DNA of 64,000 nucleotides from Phytobacter diazotrophicus (GTDB lineage Bacteria; Pseudomonadota; Gammaproteobacteria; Enterobacterales; Enterobacteriaceae), in NCBI GenBank assembly GCA_004346725.1, contig SMDE01000003.1, positions 372,001 through 436,000 on the forward strand. Direction: 5' to 3'. The notes under the pieces were generated by a model that had not been told where the DNA came from, made no database searches, and saw nothing but the letters and a program-made list of their open reading frames with translations. Of the stretch, positions 60,541 to 64,000 are shown one piece after another. A program made the position numbers and the translations under genes. The stretch's first letter is position 1; every line of letters starts with the position of its first letter.

Positions 60541-60572
60541 AATCATCGGGTCACTCTTTACTGGAGGCCGGT

Positions 60573-63233
60573 ATGAGCCAACGTGGGCTGGAAGCGTTGT
60601 TACGTCCCAAGTCGATCGCCGTGATCGGGGCATCAATGAAACCGGATCGCGCCGGTTTCCTGATGATGCGCAATCTTCTGGCTGGCGGTTTTGCCGGGCC
60701 GGTTTTACCGGTGACACCCGCGTACAAAGCCGTACTTGGTGTACTGGCCTGGCCGGATATCGCCAGCCTGCCCTATGTGCCGGACCTCGCCGTGCTCTGT
60801 ACCAATGCAAAACGTAATCTGCCTTTGCTGGAAGAGCTTGGTAAGAAGGGCTGTAAAACGTGCATTATTCTTTCTGCCACCCCTGAGCAACACGCCGAAC
60901 TGCTGAACTGCGCAGGGCGTTACCAGATGCGCCTGCTCGGGCCAAACAGTATGGGGTTACTCGCGCCCTGGCAGGGTCTTAATGCCAGCTTTTCCCCGGT
61001 ACCGATTACCCGTGGCAAGCTTGCGTTTATTTCGCAATCCGCCGCCGTATCCAACACCATCCTGGACTGGGCTCAGCAACGTGAGATGGGGTTTTCCTAT
61101 TTTATTGCGCTGGGTGACAGCCTGGATATCGACGTCGATGAACTGCTGGACTTCCTGGCACGTGATACCAAAACCAGCGCCATTCTGCTCTATCTCGAAC
61201 ATTTAAGCGACGCGCGCCGGTTCGTCTCGGCGGCTCGCAGCGCGTCACGCAATAAACCGATTCTGGTTATCAAGAGTGGCCGTAGCCCCGAAGCCCAGCG
61301 GCTTTTGCAGACCCGTGCCGGGCTGGATCCGGCGTGGGATGCCGCCATTCAGCGTGCCGGTCTGCTGCGTGTGCAAGATACCCACGAGCTGTTTTCCGCC
61401 GTCGAAACGCTCAGTCACATGCGCCCGCTTCGCGGCGACCGGCTGATGATCATCAGTAACGGCGCCGCCCCTGCCGCGCTGGCGCTCGATCAGCTGTGGT
61501 CGCGTAATGGCAAACTGGCAAAGTTGAGTGAAGATACGCTGGCAAGGCTTCGCAATGGATTACCCGATTATGTCAATGTGGGTAATCCGCTGGATTTACG
61601 CGATGATGCCAGCAATGATCGCTACACCACCGCGCTTGAGATCCTGCTCGACAGCCAGGATTTTGATGCGCTGATGGTTATTCATTCTCCGAGCGCCGCC
61701 GCCCCCGGCAGAGAGAGCGCGCTGGCGCTCATTGAGGCGCTGAAAAAACATCCGCGCGGTAAATACGTTACGGTGCTGACAAACTGGTGTGGCGAGTATT
61801 CTTCCCAGGAAGCGCGACGGTTATTCAGCGAAGCGAGCCTGCCGACCTACCGTACGCCCGAAGGGACGATCACCGCATTTATGCATATGGTCGAGTACCG
61901 GCGTAACCAGAAGCAATTACGTGAAACGCCCGCCTTACCTACTCACCTGACGGCCAATACGGCCGAAGCCCATCAGTTACTGCAACAGGCGATAACAGAA
62001 GGGGCAACCACGCTCGATACTCATGAAGTGCAGCCGATACTCAGCGCCTGGGGTATCCAGACACTGCCGACGTGGATTGCTGGCGATAGCGCCGAAGCGG
62101 TACATATTGCCGAACAGATTGGTTACCCCGTAGCGCTAAAATTACGCTCGCCGGATATTCCGCATAAATCTGAGGTCCAGGGGGTCATGCTTTACCTGCG
62201 CACCGCGACAGAGGTCCAACAGGCCGCAGATGCGATTATCGACCGCGTCAAAATGAACTGGCCGCAGGCGCGTATTCATGGCTTGCAGGTACAAAGCATG
62301 GCAAACCGTGCCGGCGCACAGGAACTTCGTGTGGTCGTCGAATCCGATCCGGTGTTCGGTCCGCTTATCATGTTGGGGGAAGGCGGCGTCGAATGGCGCG
62401 CGCAGGAGCAGGCCGCCGTTGCGCTACCACCGCTGAATATGAATCTGGCGCGTTATCTGGTTATCCAGGCCATTAAAAATAAGAAGATCCGCGGGCGTAG
62501 CGCTCTGCGCACACTGGATATCGCCGGGCTAAGTCAATTCCTGGTGCAGGTCTCAAACCTTATTGTGCACTGCCCGGAAATCCAGCGCCTGGACATTCAT
62601 CCTCTGCTTGCCTCCGGCAATGAATTCACCGCACTTGATGTCACCCTCACGGTCGGGGCGTTTAGCGGCAACGGTGAAAGTCGTCTCGCGGTTCGCCCCT
62701 ATCCGCAGCAGCTAGAAGAGACCGTTGAGCTAAAAAACGGCGAGACCACGCTTTTCCGCCCTATTCTTCCTGAGGATGAACCGCAGCTACAGGCGTTCAT
62801 TGCCAGGGTAACAAAAGAAGATTTGTACTACCGCTATTTCAGCGAGATCAACGAATTTACCCATGATGATTTAGCGAATATGACGCAGATCGACTACGAT
62901 CGGGAAATGGCATTTGTTGCAGTGCGTCAGGTAGAAGGAAAGGATGAGATCCTTGGCGTAACCCGCGCCATCTCTGACCCGGATAACATTGATGCCGAAT
63001 TCGCTGTGTTGGTTCGTTCCGATTTGAAAGGATTGGGTCTTGGGCGACGGTTACTGGAAAAGCTCATCAGTTACACTCGGGATCACGGACTTAAGCGTTT
63101 GAATGGTATTACTATGCCAAACAATCGCGGCATGGTGACTCTGGCGCGTAAACTGGGATTCGAGGTCGACATTCAGCTTGAGGACGGGATCGTTGGATTG
63201 TCCCTGAATCTGAAGCAGACCGGTGAATCCTGA
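60573..63233 (+). CDS. patZ: Protein lysine acetyltransferase Pat (PatZ)
   Basis: 886 residues, the E. coli length. The N-terminal 700 residues are a CoA-binding, ADP-forming acyl-CoA synthetase-like region (LLRPKSIAVIGAS, then ATP-grasp YPVALKLRSPDIPHKSEVQG). The C-terminal GNAT domain (about 735-880) has VLVRSDLKGLGLGRRLLEKL as the acetyl-CoA loop. It acetylates acetyl-CoA synthetase and other proteins, linking CoA status to metabolism. Confidence 0.97.
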   Translation: MSQRGLEALLRPKSIAVIGASMKPDRAGFLMMRNLLAGGFAGPVLPVTPAYKAVLGVLAWPDIASLPYVPDLAVLCTNAKRNLPLLEELGKKGCKTCIILSATPEQHAELLNCAGRYQMRLLGPNSMGLLAPWQGLNASFSPVPITRGKLAFISQSAAVSNTILDWAQQREMGFSYFIALGDSLDIDVDELLDFLARDTKTSAILLYLEHLSDARRFVSAARSASRNKPILVIKSGRSPEAQRLLQTRAGLDPAWDAAIQRAGLLRVQDTHELFSAVETLSHMRPLRGDRLMIISNGAAPAALALDQLWSRNGKLAKLSEDTLARLRNGLPDYVNVGNPLDLRDDASNDRYTTALEILLDSQDFDALMVIHSPSAAAPGRESALALIEALKKHPRGKYVTVLTNWCGEYSSQEARRLFSEASLPTYRTPEGTITAFMHMVEYRRNQKQLRETPALPTHLTANTAEAHQLLQQAITEGATTLDTHEVQPILSAWGIQTLPTWIAGDSAEAVHIAEQIGYPVALKLRSPDIPHKSEVQGVMLYLRTATEVQQAADAIIDRVKMNWPQARIHGLQVQSMANRAGAQELRVVVESDPVFGPLIMLGEGGVEWRAQEQAAVALPPLNMNLARYLVIQAIKNKKIRGRSALRTLDIAGLSQFLVQVSNLIVHCPEIQRLDIHPLLASGNEFTALDVTLTVGAFSGNGESRLAVRPYPQQLEETVELKNGETTLFRPILPEDEPQLQAFIARVTKEDLYYRYFSEINEFTHDDLANMTQIDYDREMAFVAVRQVEGKDEILGVTRAISDPDNIDAEFAVLVRSDLKGLGLGRRLLEKLISYTRDHGLKRLNGITMPNNRGMVTLARKLGFEVDIQLEDGIVGLSLNLKQTGES

Positions 63234-63288
63234 GTAAGGTACTGGAAATGTTGACCACTTTCACAGGTACTGGTGTTATCATTGTCCG

Positions 63289-63314
63289 CTTCTGTCGGGG
63301 TTATCGGACAGAAG
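63289..63314. promoter_or_regulatory. Palindrome between patZ and pssA
   Basis: CTTCTGTC and GACAGAAG flank a 10-nt centre. It is a possible patZ terminator (followed by CCCTTTC) or an operator of pssA; the sequence does not decide which. Confidence 0.4.
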
Positions 63315-63347
63315 CCCTTTCAATAAACAGAGAAGAAACGCACTGTG

Positions 63348-64000
63348 ATGTTGTCAAAATTTAAGCGTAATAAACATCAACAACACCTTGCCCAACTACC
63401 CAAGCTTTCCCAATCAGTTGATGATGTAGAGTTTTTCTACTCTCCCACTACTTTCAGGGAGACATTGCTGGAAAAAATTGCCAGCGCAACACGCCGTATC
63501 TGCATCATCGCTCTTTACCTTGAGCAGGATGATGGCGGTAAAGGTATCCTGAACGCCCTCTATGATGCCAAACGTCAGCGCCCTGAGCTTGAAATCTGCG
63601 TGCTCGTCGACTGGCACCGGGCACAGCGTGGTCGTATTGGCGTGGCAGCATCCAACACCAACGCCGACTGGTATTGCCGTATGGCGCAGGAAAACCCAGG
63701 CATTGATATTCCCGTTTACGGCGTGCCAGTGAATACCCGTGAAGCGCTTGGCGTACTGCATTTTAAAGGCTTCATTATCGACGATAGCGTGCTGTATAGC
63801 GGCGCGAGCCTGAACGATGTCTATCTCCACCAACACGATAAATACCGCTACGACCGCTACCAGCTTATCCGAAATCCCAAAATGGCCGATATCATGCTGG
63901 GCTGGGTCAAACAAAACCTGATTGAAGGGCGCGGCGTAAATCGTCTCGACAACGCGCAACGTCCGAAAAGCCCTGAAATCAAAAATGATATTCGTCTGTA
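63348..64000 (+). CDS. pssA: CDP-diacylglycerol-serine O-phosphatidyltransferase (runs past window end)
   Basis: Read by hand from ATG 63348 (AGAAGAAA before it); 217 codons to the window edge, about half of the 451-residue E. coli PssA, and nearly identical to it (MLSKFKRNKHQQHLAQLPKL). A phospholipase-D-type HxK motif is seen as HFKGFIIDDSVLYSGAS near residue 138; the second lies beyond the window. It makes phosphatidylserine, the precursor of phosphatidylethanolamine, at the inner membrane. Confidence 0.96.
   Translation, partial: MLSKFKRNKHQQHLAQLPKLSQSVDDVEFFYSPTTFRETLLEKIASATRRICIIALYLEQDDGGKGILNALYDAKRQRPELEICVLVDWHRAQRGRIGVAASNTNADWYCRMAQENPGIDIPVYGVPVNTREALGVLHFKGFIIDDSVLYSGASLNDVYLHQHDKYRYDRYQLIRNPKMADIMLGWVKQNLIEGRGVNRLDNAQRPKSPEIKNDIRL

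Overview
This window is chromosomal DNA from a gammaproteobacterium of the family Enterobacteriaceae. Nearly every core protein reads as a close homologue of a named Escherichia coli K-12 protein, and long stretches follow the K-12 order glyA|hmp-glnB-glrR-qseG-glrK-glmY, purL-mltF-tadA-pgpC, yfhH-yfhL-acpS-pdxJ-recO-era-rnc-lepB-lepA-rseCBA-rpoE-nadB-trmN6-srmB-grcA-ung and yfiF-trxC-tapT-patZ-pssA. It is not E. coli itself: murQ and a murP-like gene sit beside yfhH, an ERIC repeat separates era from recO, rcnRA lies beside glyA, and two accessory blocks interrupt the backbone. An Enterobacter, Lelliottia or Citrobacter relative is plausible, but the genus cannot be fixed from this sequence alone.

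Layout. Positions 1-4,530 hold a cut-off DUF1007 gene, csiE, an orphan hcaT and the nickel/cobalt efflux pair rcnR/rcnA with three tandem operator-like sites. Positions 4,580-11,800 hold glyA, hmp, glnB and the GlrK-QseG-GlrR system, with its target sRNA gene glmY, sigma-54 promoter and GlrR sites. Positions 11,809-18,454 are the first accessory block: a retron operon reading right to left (WGR/helical-repeat protein, SWIM zinc-finger protein, msr-msd RNA, reverse transcriptase) inserted between purL and glmY. The msr-msd RNA can be delimited by eye: a perfect 13-bp a1/a2 repeat, a 22/23-nt msd hairpin, and its own extended -10 promoter ending just before a1. The reverse transcriptase is unusually long and ends in a predicted membrane anchor.

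Positions 18,579-44,380 are backbone: purine synthesis, murein recycling and MurNAc uptake, 4Fe-4S ferredoxin, acyl-carrier-protein activation, vitamin B6 synthesis, RNase III/Era/RecO, secretion (LepB) and LepA, the sigma-E envelope stress operon, NAD synthesis, RNA helicase, glycyl-radical repair and uracil-DNA glycosylase. Recognisable control sites include PurR, NsrR, NadR, FNR and sigma-E elements.

Positions 44,429-57,980 are the second accessory block, inserted between ung and yfiF. It has two divergent arms. The left arm encodes an acyl-CoA dehydrogenase, an anion-symporter-type MFS permease, a class III CoA-transferase resembling clostridial FldA/HadA, and an AraC-type regulator. The right arm encodes a YdiO/CaiA-like acyl-CoA dehydrogenase, a complete FixABCX/YdiQRST electron-transfer module, an aromatic-acid-symporter-type MFS permease, a FadK-like acyl-CoA ligase and a two-iron desulfoferrodoxin-like protein with an extra four-cysteine insert. 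Together these look like import, CoA activation and reduction of an unsaturated, probably aromatic, acid, analogous to caffeate or carnitine reduction. The substrate is inferred, not shown. Positions 58,072-64,000 return to backbone and end inside pssA.
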